A DNA stretch of 64,000 nt from Pampus argenteus (GCA_036937835.1 CM072866.1:17936001-18000000), one strand, 5' to 3'. Counted from the stretch's first letter, positions 13,106-25,438 are shown. The notes: generated by a model not told the origin, from the sequence alone. Program-made: numbers and translations.

Positions 13106-16100
13106 ATGGCGACCAAACAAACGACAGATGCTAACACAAATATCCCAGATTATGAATATATTGATGTAAACAGTAAAGCATTTCATATCGGTTCGTTCAG
13201 AAACGAGTGGCTGGACAGACTGAAGCCGTGTGACGTCTCCTACCAGCAGGAGGACGAGGAAACGTTGTATGCTAACTTGGCTAAAGAGATGTGTGTCAGT
13301 GCAGAGACGATGGCTGAACTAAAATCCGTCTGCAGGTAGCCACAGCAACGTTTAACTAACGGTTAGCCTCAGATAAGATAAAACGGATAACATCTATTTA
13401 TATCTCATAAAAATGTGTACCCACATAGGGGTTTTGTAGATTGTGTTTCTGTCATTTTCCATTCAAACTGGTTGTACATATGATTCATAGTCAAAGAACA
13501 ATAATGAGTATAAAGTAGTCTAGAGCATCTTTAATTATATATATATATATATATTCAAATAATTTAGATTTTGAGTAGTCGATACTTGTTGAATGCGGAT
13601 TATTGTAGTGCTATATTTAAATTGTAAGAGTCTGAATATTGGCACATTTTCCCTTAATCATCCTTTAACCCTCTTTGTCTTATTACACATGGATGATAAT
13701 ATGTAGGTTTTCTCACCAACTGACCAGATTATTCTGCTTTGATAATTGTCCCAGAATTTATGAATACATACATAGGAAATGTTGTAGTACATATTATATT
13801 AAGACCGATATGTTGTCTATCTATATAATTATGAATTGATCGCTGACACGTCTTTTCTTTTCCTTTTTAAGTCTTGATTCACTTCGTTGTCATCCTGAGG
13901 ATCAGCCGCCTGACACAGATGTCGTACCTCCAGACCCGACGCTGAAAACATTGGTGTATGCCCTTTCTGCAATTGCTTTAATGAGCACCATATATCATAT
14001 TAGCTACCAGTTTGTAAACAAATTAAAATCCAATGCTCTGTGATGTGTTTTAACAGACAAAGGAAAAAGAGACAAGATTACAAAGCTTCACTAAAATTCA
14101 ACAAGAATAGACACGATCTCTACGCGGATGAACTGGTGGGTGCACTACAGTGTTCACTCAGTCAAAAGGTCAAAAGTTAGAATAGATTAAAACAGTAATG
14201 CATTGTTTAACTGTTCCTGCTTGTGATTTCCAGGAGCGACTGACTGTTGGTAGGAGATCAGAAGAGGTGGCTGATATGGTCCCTGAAGGAGAAGTCATAT
14301 TAACCGTCAACGTCTACTACCCGGCCATTTTTAAGAAAGTGAGTCTCTGCTTTTCTCAGTGTGCCATTTGCCATCCAAATCTCACAGGCATTTTTTTTTT
14401 ACTGATTGTCACCATCCATTTCTCTGTTTTCCCCTTCGCTCAGTTTAATTATGTCAGACCCCACATGACTCTGTTGATGACGGGCTCCCACAGCTTGGCA
14501 GACCTCCGGGACGCCATTTGCTGTGTCAGCGATTTACAAGTGTGCGGCGAGTTCAGCAACACACCAGACATGGCTCCAGACTTCATCAGCAAAGTGAGCA
14601 CATGTACACCTGTGTGTTTTATATACTCATGAAGAGTGTCAGTTATGTGATATGCGGTTCATTTGATATTTGCAAAGTGTCGATAATATTTTCATGTGTT
14701 CTGTTTCAGGATCATTTCAAGTCAGCTTTCTTTTTCTTCGAGGGAGTTTTCTATAACGACATGCGATTCTCCGAGTGTCAGGACATAAGCATGTAAGTTT
14801 TACATCGTGATTAACTGACCGGTAAAGTTGACCTCCTGTCTACATGATGGATATCATTAGTTATACTTCTTTGCCGTGACCGTTTTAAAATTTCTCTTTA
14901 GCCTCTTTTTTCCTGAAAGGCGAATCCGTTGTGTTTCCCTCTTCAGCTGGTTTCTCTTCCTTTTTTGAATTTTATTTCAAGATTATTATTATTATTATTT
15001 ATTTTTTTTAATACTTAACAAACATAACAAAACTATTCTTAAAAACTTCATGTTATTATTAGCATCCCAAACAAGGGGTCTGTATCTCTATTGAAGTCTT
15101 GTGACTCCTGTTCCAATCAAGATGTCTTATACCCACGTTTAATAAATTAGTCATATTCATAATGACACAGAGACAGTGTCTAGACTTTGAGGGCTAACGT
15201 GCTTGACCTGCATGCAGAAAGACCCTATCAACCTGGAAAGATTATGAGTGGTGATATGGCCACAAAACACAAAGTTGCTTTTATCATTCATTAAAGTTCA
15301 AACCAAAGTCACAATCTTACAGTTATCTATTCCCTAATTAAAATTATGTATGTGGTCTGATTCAAATAAAAAAGCTCTGTTATCAAAATACATTTCAGAA
15401 ATCTCATTAGCCTTTTTAAGGAGATAAACATGAATCTACCTGAAAGTTAATGTTGACCTTAGTGATAAATGATTTCTGGGTGCCTCTACAGGACTACGAT
15501 TGAATGGGCAAAGAGCCACAACTTCCCACCCTACACACAAGCCAAGATGGAGGAGACACAGTTGGTGGATCTGAAAGTAAAAGTGGGCTTCCCGTACCTC
15601 TATTGTCATCAGGGAGACTGTGAACATCTCGTCATCATCACAGACGTCAGGTTACTGCTGTTCACTTTAAACCTAATATACCTCTTACTCAAAGGTGCAA
15701 TAAATATAATGAATGTCTGTTTGATAGAGTATTGATCAAAACGACATCACTATTACGAAATTTGGAGGCTCTTGACCCCACTAAATATCTTTGGGCTGTG
15801 GGCTGTTGGTCGGGACATTTTAGGTTGCATCTTGATCTTTGGAAAACAGTGATCAACATTTTTCTCAGTATTCTGACATTTCATAGACAAAAGAATCAAC
15901 AATGTTTAACAATGCAGCAGATAGTATTTGTCACTTTGATGGCCGTTTGCTATCAAAGTTTAAGTTCAGTAATCTGAAAACTCTCACAGAAACTTGGTCA
16001 GTTAAGTACACATTTGCCACTTTAAAATATCCATTTGACAGTTTGGGGCCATTTCAACTTGTTGCAACTAATTGTGAATTAGGTGCTCGTTTATAATTAG

Positions 16101-16882
16101 AAGCTCATGTGCTCTTCTGGAAAGTATTCCATTAAACCACAGATCACACCATAAACCCTTACAAACTACACTGTTGTATTACAATTATATGTGGTGGTTT
16201 GTCTACCACAATGTGATTCTTGTCTACGCTTCACCTTTGAAACATGATGCTCTCTGATTCTCTGTATTATTACCGCTAAGTCTTTGAATTGAAGCACCTC
16301 ATTGTTGGACAGGATTTAAGTGCTGTCATGAGACAGAGAGAGCTAAAAGTGCATCCTGGAGACTTTATAGCTGATCTGATTTCATCGCACTTTCGTGGAT
16401 TATTATGAGCTGATTCATTGGCGTAAGCAGGGTAACCACACATGAAAGCAGTACCATATCAAGAATGTGAGACAAATCCATCTCTAAAAATGGCCTTGAT
16501 CACCGCCTCCTTCTCTACATACATGTTGCAGATTGGTCCATAAGAATGACTGCCTGGATAAGAAGCTGTATCCCCTCCTCACTCACAAGCACAGATTCCT
16601 CACCCAGAAGTGTGCTGTGTGCCACGTCTTCATTGGCAGGTTTGTAAGAATGTTACATAAAACAATATGACTGATTATCTTTTTAAAAATAAATATACAC
16701 ATAATTGACATCATACCTGTTTTTTTTCCCCCAGATGGCTCACTACCAATGACCAGTTTGCTCCAAGTGTCCCATGTCTCTTCTGTGACAAGTGTTTCCG
16801 GATGTTGCACTACGACGCTGAAGGCAAAAAGCTGGGAGATTTCCTTGCCTATCCCTATGTAGACCAAGGTGCCTTCAACTGA
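13106..16882 (+). CDS. snapc3: snRNA-activating protein complex subunit 3 (SNAP50)
   Basis: Nine coding exons: 13106-13335, 13872-13955, 14057-14135, 14234-14338, 14444-14593, 14710-14792, 15492-15650, 16532-16639 and 16735-16882. They total 381 codons plus stop (human about 411) with consistent phases. Conserved blocks: YEYIDVNSKAFHIGSF, DMVPEGEVILTVNVYYPAIF, SDLQVCGEFSNTPDMAPDFI, SAFFFFEGVFYND, KVGFPYLYCHQGDCEHLVII, and the C-terminal metal-binding region with CAVCHVF, CLFCDKCFRMLHYD and EFLAYPYVD-like ending. SNAPC3 is a DNA-contacting core subunit of SNAPc, which binds the proximal sequence element of snRNA genes transcribed by RNA polymerases II and III in the nucleus. The start MATKQTTDAN is chosen over an in-frame upstream ATG (12983) that would add an arginine-rich stretch. 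Introns at 14793-15491 and 15651-16531 hold no gene. Confidence 0.95.
15730..15915 (+). repeat. Fossil dispersed repeat in snapc3 intron 7
   Basis: Shares an ordered set of words with 51370-51500: GGGCTGTGGGCTGTTGGTC / GGGTTGTGGACTGTTGGTC, a following GGACA, CATCTTG, GGAAAACAGTGATCAACAT / GGAAACAGTGATCGACAT and TTCTGA.ATTT.ATAGA. I recognise this pattern as an abundant percomorph repeat whose full copies end in alternating ATTAATCG-type sequence. Here only the central and right parts survive. Confidence 0.65.
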
Positions 16883-17005
16883 TGCTTTTCTTTAATGAAC
16901 AGCTAAAATGCTTAATGTTGTATATTAGTTTTATATTTCTAAAAGAAATGTATATTTTCTGTGTTTATGCACAATGCTGCTTTAATTTTATACTTTTCAG
17001 TTTAA

Positions 17006-17011
17006 AATAAA
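17006..17011 (+). terminator. snapc3: snapc3 poly(A) signal
   Basis: AATAAA lies 124 bases after the snapc3 stop codon, inside an AT-rich 3'UTR. It is the first canonical hexamer after the stop. Confidence 0.7.
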
Positions 17012-17474
17012 TACATTTTACTGGGTTGTGAATTGATACATGGGAAAGCTTATTCATTCACATAGAAACACAGATGTAGTGAAAATTGGAAATTTGTACT
17101 AAACATACTCCATAGACTAATTTGAATGCTGGAGTCTCATATTAGCTCATAAAAAAATTGAAAACCTTATTGTCCTGACCTGTATGATCGTAAAATGGGT
17201 ACTAAATTGAATTTTATGTGTATTTAAAGTTTGAAATTTACCATTGTTCATACTGAAGTCTTTTATGGTTAATATAGTTCTGTATTAATAGTATCAATAG
17301 AGAATTTAAGACTCTTGTGTTCAGGTGACACTACAGACAGATTTTTGTAAAGTCCTCCATAAAAACAAGCAGCAGCAATGTTCACACTTCCCCAAAGACA
17401 CTAACAAGTCTGAGATTACCATATAATTTTTTTTTTATATGATTTAAGACAACATGGCGTATTATATGTACTAC

Positions 17475-18197
17475 TTTATTATTGGATGCTTGAACAGATC
17501 ATCAGACAAAAATACTCTTATTTACATCTCACGTTTAAAAGAAAAACAGCTTTAAAAGAGACACTTGAACATGGTTGAGAGTAAAGCATTTTCTTGGCAA
17601 AAGTTTGGCAAACTATAAACGTTTCCATCTGTGCATCTTATGTGAACATGTAGCTAGAAAATATGATTTATAGAACATTAATACAGCCACTATTTGACAT
17701 GGTAAAGGTGCTCTAACTACAGCTAATCCTCTGTTCTTCAGATCATCTGTAAGTAAAATGTAGATCAAACTGTTTTGATCAAACAATTTTTGTAAAACGA
17801 TCTACTCCAACTGAAAAATAGGACCAAATGGTACAAACCCTTTTTTGTGTAAGCATGCTCAGATTCACAGTGCTGCAGATTTACACAAACTTAACTCTTC
17901 ATAATCAATTCAACAGATGTGGCAACGCGTGTAACACAAGATGCCTGAAAGGAAAAGATTACACATGTAAAAAAAAATATATATATCATGTCAGTCTTAA
18001 TCTTGGGAGTGGAGCGCTTTGACCTACTGAAACCTTTGAGCAGCAACACTGGCGAAAACGGTATGTAAACTGGAAACCAGTGATTATTATCAGTCATGAA
18101 AAGCAACTGGACAGGAGATCCTCGTTAGACTCCCCAGTTTAGACTAAGGTCGTATGAGTACAGCAGCAAACATCTTCTCTTCAGGCATGTAGGACAC
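17475..18197 (-). other. psip1: psip1 3'UTR with candidate poly(A) signal
   Basis: Non-coding, AT-rich sequence follows the psip1 stop. A minus-strand AATAAA is at 17475-17480. The converging snapc3 transcript would end about 0.45 kb away, so the two 3' ends are tail-to-tail without visible overlap. Confidence 0.5.
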
Positions 18198-21100
18198 TCA
18201 AATGGACTCCTCCTGAGCTTTTGGGGCACTGTAGTCAAATAAAACAGTCAAACACATTTAATAGATTTTTTTTGGACTGTACTAGTATAACTACATTAGT
18301 CATTCCAAAAACTTTAAATTGCATTAGCGAACATGGGTGACATATTCTTTTATTACAATAAACATATACCCTACATAATATAAAACTACACAGGGCCACA
18401 GACACGGTGGGCAATTATTGGTTTTGGTCGTTTTGAATTTGTCCACTGCATTGAAAAAACACTGCGACATGTATTCTTGAGGGGAACTAAAGATAGAACG
18501 TAGTTTAATACATTTTTGGGGGCTAACTTCAAAAGTCACAAAGCAAGGGTGTGATTGTGAAACATGCCACTGGCGCTGATAGAAACTAAACCAGAAATGA
18601 TATTGTTGGGTCAGATAACAGTGGTTAAACTACCTGTGATTTTCTCCTGCTGAGGCGTCTTCAGGAAGCTTCTCTCTCTCGGTCTCCTGCTTCTTCTCTT
18701 CAGGGCTAATATCACCGTTCATCTTATCTGTAGACAGAGAGACACACAGACTCAGTTAGACAGAACATCGATAAGCAACCTAAACCACCTCAGAGGAGGA
18801 GAACTCACAGGAGCATGTGATGACACATGCTTAGCTCCAGACCATACTGAGATAAACAGGATTTTCCATCCATTTTGCACGCCATGTTCTAGTAAGAGTC
18901 CTTTCACAGAGGAAGTTATTTCAGTAGAAGTTCATCAGTTAAATGAGTCAATAAAGCAAGGATGTGACTGCAGACCTCAGATCTTACAATCAGTGTTCCT
19001 ACTGAGAATACCAACCACAAAGATGCTATGATGTCCTCCTGGAGCAACAAGAAACCGACTGAAAGCTCAGCTGGTCATAATTGATTTACCAATAACCAGA
19101 CATGCCTTATAATATAATAACTGACTAAACCATCTCTCATGGCTACAACATTTGACATGTGCTGTAGTACCACCAGCTTAAAAACAGCTCATAGGTAATA
19201 ATTATTATTTTGAACATTTTTACCTCTTATGCAACTTTGTTAACACGTATTAACAAAACATATACGGTCCCTGGTACCTGAGTTGTTTTCCCTGGCTTGC
19301 TCCACTCTCTTCAGTGCTCCCTTCTTGGCTTCCTCATGCAGTCGTTGTTCAGCTAAAGACTTGTTGAGCACCTGGCTGAGCACACAGTCACCCTCTCCAA
19401 CCAAGAACATGCTCTTAAACTTGTTATACAACATGGTGGCTTTATCCATGATGTCCTGGCTGGCCTTGAATCTGCGAATCTAGAACACAAAACATGCATT
19501 ACTTCTTACTACCTCCACAAGACATGGAAGAAGTTTTGTTTCATCGTTCGATTTGAAACAATCTTTATATTGTTCAGCGATTCTACCTTTTTGAGTGTAG
19601 CAATGAGTTCACTGTGCTTCTGCAGATGCTGAGTTGTAACCTGAAGGGCGCCAATTTCATCCAAAGCCTCCAAACACTTCTTCACATCCTAGTGTGGCGA
19701 TGACAGGAAGGGCCACAGGTCGAGCAGGGAAGGAAGAATACATTTAGATGTCAAGGTAGATTTAAAAAGAAAATGAACAGAAACAATAATTGAGTAACGA
19801 AATGCATCAAATTAAAAAAAACATTAGAAAGACAGTGGTGCCAAATGTCTTCATGAAAGATACGAATGTATGTATCTAATGGAAAGTTACAACAGGAATC
19901 TACCAGAGCACATTCACAGCACATTTTATGGAAAACTGAGTTGAAACACTGCAACAAAGTTATGAAAGGACAAATGAACCAACATTGATTTACAAAGCTG
20001 TCAGTAGAGAAAGATGGTCATCTATCAGATGTGATGCATTTATGATCTAACTTTGATTAGTAGAACTTACAGGGTTATCAATTTTCAGTGAAATCTTTAT
20101 TTCACTGTGCAGTCTCTGGAGTTTCAAGTCAGTTGACATTTCTGTAGAAAAGAAGAAAAAAATAGACAACATTCGAATGGACACGGTTTAGTTTTCAACA
20201 ATGACACAGTTTGCGACAGAAGCTGAAATGTGACTTGAAGAAGAACCGTTTCATCACCATAAACAAACTGTAGAACAATACGCAATTATAAACATTAGTG
20301 ACAGTGAACAACTGAGGAGTCAAAGCAGTGTTTTTCTGGGTGAATATGAGGACACAGTGGTACCTAACAGAGAAAAGACTGTATATTTAGTCTCATAGGA
20401 AAAAATACTGTTCATGTTGCCTCAGACTGGTACCTTGTAAGTATCAACATACTACTCACCCTTTTTCTTGACTCCTGTCCTCTCTTCATTTTTCTTTCCG
20501 TCATCTTTGTTTGGTCTGCAAAACATCAAGTGAGAAATTATTCATTCGTCTCTTACTGAGTTTAGTAAAAAAAAACCAAAAAAAAACCTGCAGGTTTAAG
20601 CACAGAAACTATGCAGTAGACTTATATTATTATATTTATTATAACTATTAATTATTTAAGTCATTTCTCAAGTGAAACAATTACTGGTTACTGCTACATA
20701 TCATCATAAATTAAACATTTTTGTATTTTTGAGAAATCAGCAATATGAAGACATGACTTTAGTAACTTGTGGCCATTGTATGAACACTTACTCTCTCAAT
20801 TCTTCTGCTTTTCGCCGCCGCGCCTCTTTGTCTATTTCTGAGTTTTGCTGTTTCTTTCTGCCCTTGTTTTTCTGAGATTAAAAGAAATTAAAATGATGTA
20901 AATGAATATAAACCTAATACAGAATATGACAACATGACGTGAAATTATTTGTGTGGACTGGACACCTGCCTCTTCATCATCAGAGCCAGAGGAGCTGTCA
21001 TCCTTGGATTGCTTTTTCTTCTTAGCTTCTGGCTCCTTCCCTTCTGCATCCTTTCCTTTGCTGTCCTCTTTCTTCTTTCTCTTCTCCTCCTCTCCACTCT

Positions 21101-21380
21101 TGGACTTGTCTTCTGCTGTCCTCTTTCTCTTTCTGTCTGACTCGGCAGAGTCCCTAAATAAAAGAAAAAGAAAGTCAACCGTCTCTTTAGTTTTTATGTT
21201 TAGATGCTTTCTAGGGTTGGGTTTAATTCATCTGGTTATCTTCACATGAAAGATTATAGGTGTGTGTATATTCATGTGTTTACATTTCACTTCCTGAGCC
21301 TTGGTGGTCCTGCTGCTGGAGCAAGAGCAACTTCTCACTTTTAGGCTTCCTGCCTCTTCGTTTAGGAGCTTCTCCACCTA

Positions 21381-21451
<71 letters not shown>

Positions 21452-23092
21452 ATCTTGTGCATGACACATTGCCATGGACAACATCACAGAGAATAAAGCC
21501 TACCTGAAGGACTAACAGGACTAGCAGGAGCATCTTCTTTCTCAGTTTCCTGGTCAGCGTCACTCTGAAGAAATGAAATAAAAACACACCTCTTATTATC
21601 TACTGTTATATATATTATTATTATATACAAGTAAACCCATTAATATTCACTACCAACCTTTTTCTTTCTCCCTCTCTTGGGTTTAGGAACATCTGTGGAG
21701 TCTTTCTGGAATGAACCCTGAAATGTGACAGCTTTCATTAATTACCGATCTCTTCTAAGTCTTTCTGGTGCTCTTTAATATACCAGCAAGAGAATAAAAT
21801 GAAAAAGTGGGTAAAAATGTTAACAAGTGGTTCTTGTTGAGATTTTCATCTAATCAGTTCCTTTATCCTCTTCACAAGTGCAATTTGTTTTTGGATCAGT
21901 AGCAACACCTAGTGTAGGCCAGTGATATTACACTATGTGCAGTACTAACTGTAATGTCCCTTTAACTATTACTGTGCAGCAGAGCAAAACTTTTAGATTG
22001 TCAGAAAATTACGGTAATGAGATATGTTGATAACTGAATAATTGTTTCAGTAATTTTTCCAGAGAAAAAGTGCAAATGTGTATTTAATGTTTTTGCTTGT
22101 CATATATAAAAATAACTTAATAGTTTTGGTTTTTGGACTTTTAGTCAAATAAAAAGACACTTTTGAATATAACATTTTATAGGCAGCCCTTTAGACTATA
22201 TTCTAATTGTACACAGTAAGTACTATATTTTCATTTTCAATACTATATGATTTTAGCAGTTAGTATACAGGAAATCGCATACGATACATATGTTTCATAT
22301 TAACGGCTGTCAGGCAACAAACTACCATTGCCTAATAAACTTTACAAAGAAGAAGCCAAATGTTTTTTGACTGAATGAATGCATTTCTTGTTTTTCATTA
22401 TCTTTCTGCAGCTTTTTCACCATTTGCAGGACGTTTATACTTTATTACTTAAAACCTGCTTAGATTTTATTGGCAGTGGAACACGGTTTAGTTAGTTAAA
22501 ATACTATGGATAGTAAGGGGATTTTTTTTAAAAGCCTTCTCAAAAGAGCAAAATACATAGATTCATACATTAACTGAGTCACAACTTACCTTTCTCCAAA
22601 GCACACAGAAAGCCATGCAAAAATAAAATAATGTCAACTAATTGTAAACAGCAGTATATGGACAGTGGGAGGCAGGAAATGGAAAGCACAAGTTGTCTTG
22701 TGGTTTCAGACCAGTAAAAACAGAGAAGAAAAAACACTTTCTAACACACCATGTTAATGTCCCAATATCTTACATTATTTAACCATAATCATCTTTATAG
22801 GCAACACAGGGACTGCTATCTGTAAGTCATTATCTCAGGATCATTAACACAGCAAACCTAGACACTCAAATCAACATATCAAGTACCAACATAGCTTTGT
22901 GGCCACCAACAGAAATCTGACTCAAACAGAAACAAACCACCAACTGAAAACCACCAAGTGTCACATGCTTTCCCATGAGGACGGGATGAGACGACCTACA
23001 CCGCTTTTGATACCCCAGCATGCAAAGTACGTACATCCTGGTTCTGATGACCCTGCTCAGAGATCAGAGACCCTTCCTCCTCCTCCTCCTCC

Positions 23093-23123
<31 letters not shown>

Positions 23124-25438
23124 CCTCCTCCTCCTCCTCCTCCTCCTCCTCCTCATTCTCAGTCTCCTGCTCAGCCTCACTTCCTGGAACCTGAATGCAC
23201 CCAAGACACAGCATAGGACGCAGTGTGGTGGGGATAAACGAGTCTTAAAAGGGAGAAAAGTTAGGGAGTATCCTTCTGTTTGAGATACTATTCTCAGTAT
23301 ACAAGCCTTTTAATATTACTTCCATCTATCAATACAGAATGACACTTCATATGTAAACTATGCCCTGCATTGATAATTCAGTATGAAGCAGGCAAACATT
23401 GAACAGAGATTAGAGAAGGACAGCAAAAGAAGAAAGAAGCTGACAACACAGGTACAAACCACTAGCATTTCGATGCAGTGAAACACTGAGACTGTTTAAG
23501 TGCATATTTACTTGTAATTGACAGATTTGAAAAGCAAAAACTTACTTTGGATTTGATGTCTTTGTCATCTGCATCATCCTCACCTTCTGGACTGGTGTCT
23601 GAATCCTTTTCAGTGAAAGATTCTGGGGGAATCGGCTTTAAACGAAAATTAACACATACATAGATAAATTGAATAATAAATAGCTTGGCAAAAATACAAT
23701 AACCAGGGAAATATTATAAAGACATGCTGGACAAGAATTAAAAGATTTTTCCTGATAAATATAAACTATTTCCTTTCTATCAAACACTGGTGAAAAGGTA
23801 ACTGAAAAGTCTGCATGCCACACGCGCTATGGACAAAATAATATCTAATTTTACATTTTAGGCCCTTCTTCAACATGCATAATATCAAACACCAGCAAGT
23901 GTTTGAGTCCATAAAACTGTGAAACTAAAACTGAGGTGCAGGGAATCCAAGTCTAAACACTTGGAAGAGAAATACTGAAAGATGTATTTGGTGAGGAGGA
24001 AGATGTACCTTGGGTGCAGTGAGCTCAACCTTTGGGTTGTTCTCAATCTCCCACAATCCTTCGTTGAAACCTTTCCTCTTGTTGGGTTTAGCATACTTCT
24101 CTTTGTTGGGCAGGTACGGAAAGATATCTTTTGGGCCAAGAAAAGCACTGTTGAAAGATTACCAATAATGTTTATTCAACCACATTTACATATTTAAAAT
24201 GAAGACCCGCAATGAATCCAATGAATGACATCTCAATACAAGTACAAAAATGTGTAAGTAAAGTAAATTTCATCAGTAAAAGGAAAAAGTAAAAGTAAAT
24301 CTGACAGTATAGTTTTCTGTATCATAGATCCGGTTTACTTGCATATATAACCATGATATCAAGTTTGTGTACTACTAATATTTTATCTAGTTTTGCTCAA
24401 CCATCAATGCAAAAGAGATAACAAAAAGTAACTGTTAGTGATCAGTTACTAACGTTTCATGGGTGCCAAAGAAGAAGATGGGAAACTTGATGTTGGACGG
24501 CTTCACAGCACCGTCTGGGACTTCATCGATCTGTCAGAGAGATGAAACAAACCAGGTATTTACGTTACAGCCAAACACAATAAAAGGCTCATAATTGAAA
24601 GCTAAAAGAACTAGTCAAAAATAGAAAATTCATCTGCAACATTTTGACTGTTTAAGTACTTGCTGGCTTCTTGAATGGTCGGACCAAACATGTTTTCAGA
24701 GAAAGTCTGAACTGATGATGGAAATAACAACGGTCCACTGTGACCTCATCATCGCTCGCTGCCCACAATCAAAAGCAAACAGGAAACTCTGTCTGTGGTC
24801 TATATATGGCAGGTGATGTGGGTTGTTTGCATATACAGTCAATTATTAAGCACTTTATTTTGTCCACTCTATTAGACATACATGACAGGAGGCTAAAATA
24901 TTAGGAATACCTTTCAATTCAATGCACTCCCGTTTACCACCACACACTAGTAGTAGAAGTATCACATTTCTCACAAAGTCAACACAAACTGAAACTGAAG
25001 CTTATATGAGGCTTCAGCAGTCTAAGTTAGTCATGTCAAGTGGACAAAAAGACCAAAAAGTCATATTAAGTGGACAAAAGGACTTTGGCACTAAATAGAC
25101 TGATGTTGATAAGAGATATCTATTTAAATTTGACTAATTTGGGTGGCTGAAGGTTCATATTAGTTTCAGATAAACTTTTAAATATTTTTTTTTGCACAGA
25201 AGGACGACTGTGGATTTCATCCTCCATCACTTACATTGTAAGTACATTATGAGGGGATCTTCTAATGACCAGTATGAAACAGGAGGATTGATTATGGCAA
25301 GAAAAACCTTGTTGTTTTACCACAGACTTGAAAACTGTGGACTTGTCCTTTAAACTCCAGACTTACTCTTGCTGGCCAGTGAGGATATCCCTTCATCTTG
25401 GCAAAGATCAGATCACCAGGTTTCCAATCTCGAGCCAT
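18198..25438 (-). CDS. psip1: PC4/SFRS1-interacting protein, LEDGF/p75 chromatin reader
   Basis: Sixteen coding exons: 25367-25438, 24454-24530, 24009-24147, 23546-23635, 23035-23190, 21658-21717, 21504-21564, 21284-21377, 20970-21153, 20792-20871, 20460-20515, 20071-20141, 19587-19688, 19278-19479, 18634-18727 and 18198-18228. The total is 522 codons plus stop (human p75: 530). Domains: PWWP from residue 1 (MARDWKPGDLIFAKMKGYPH, then GTHETAFLGPKDIFPY), which in mammals reads H3K36 methylation; a long acidic tract; AT-hook-like KPKRGRKKK and KRRGRKPK; a charged linker; and the integrase-binding domain (LKLQRLHSEIKISLKIDNPD through MLYNKFKSMFLVGEG), which docks cellular partners such as MLL-menin. 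The exon at 20970 needs a GC donor to stay in frame. The start is in the second exon; the first (donor at 25815) is untranslated. Confidence 0.96.
20964..20969 (-). other. psip1: Overlapping GC and GT splice donors in psip1
   Basis: On the minus strand the exon end reads GAAGAG|GCAG|GTGTCC. Cutting before GC (exon end 20970) leaves a whole codon and joins the next exon in the frame KNKGRKKQQ..., which continues into the integrase-binding domain. Cutting before GT (exon end 20966) adds 4 bases; the next exon stays open in a wrong frame and a TGA appears at 20501-20503, before that domain. The GCAGGT spacing is the GYNNGY tandem-donor pattern. Confidence 0.6.
21382..21447. repeat. (CA)n microsatellite at a psip1 3' splice site
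   Basis: About 33 uninterrupted CA units lie in a psip1 intron. On the coding strand the (TG)n tract runs to within a few bases of the acceptor CTAG|G at 21377, taking the place of the usual polypyrimidine tract. Confidence 0.97.
22000..22145 (+). repeat. Probable degenerate copy of the fossil repeat family
   Basis: Within the large psip1 intron 21718-23034. It has the order GATAACTGAATAATTGTTTCAGTAATTTTT, AAATGTG, TTTTGGACTTTTAGTC and an AAAAGACA block, resembling the left and centre of the repeat seen at 51222-51530, but eroded. The remainder of that intron is AT-rich and I see nothing else in it. Confidence 0.4.
23075..23155 (-). repeat. psip1: Triplet repeat encoding the psip1 acidic tract
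   Basis: Uninterrupted coding triplets GAG, then GAT, then GAG again give a Glu-Asp-Glu run of about 27 residues inside exon 23035-23190. It lies just after the PWWP-flanking region. The mammalian protein has acidic clusters here but not, to my knowledge, such a pure run. Codon purity suggests recent slippage. Confidence 0.9.
25001..25310 (+). repeat. Dispersed repeat, copy B (partner at 4805-5152)
   Basis: Lies in psip1 intron 2-3 (24531-25366). Same ordered words as copy A, from CTTATATGAGGCTTCAG to GATTGATTATGGCAAGAAA. It carries a short internal duplication of AGTGGACAAAA. Both copies are in the plus orientation. Confidence 0.7.

Noticed and set aside
20945..21178. Alternative minus-strand frame through the psip1 exon (Arg-rich, RTLPSQ...)
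   Set aside because: It splices in phase using a GTGAAA donor upstream, but the composition is unlike LEDGF. The other frame (KKKED..., SGSDDEE) matches the expected charged linker.
21260..21496. ORFs reading Thr-His or Cys-Val repeats
   Set aside because: These are translations of the (CA)n microsatellite in a psip1 intron.
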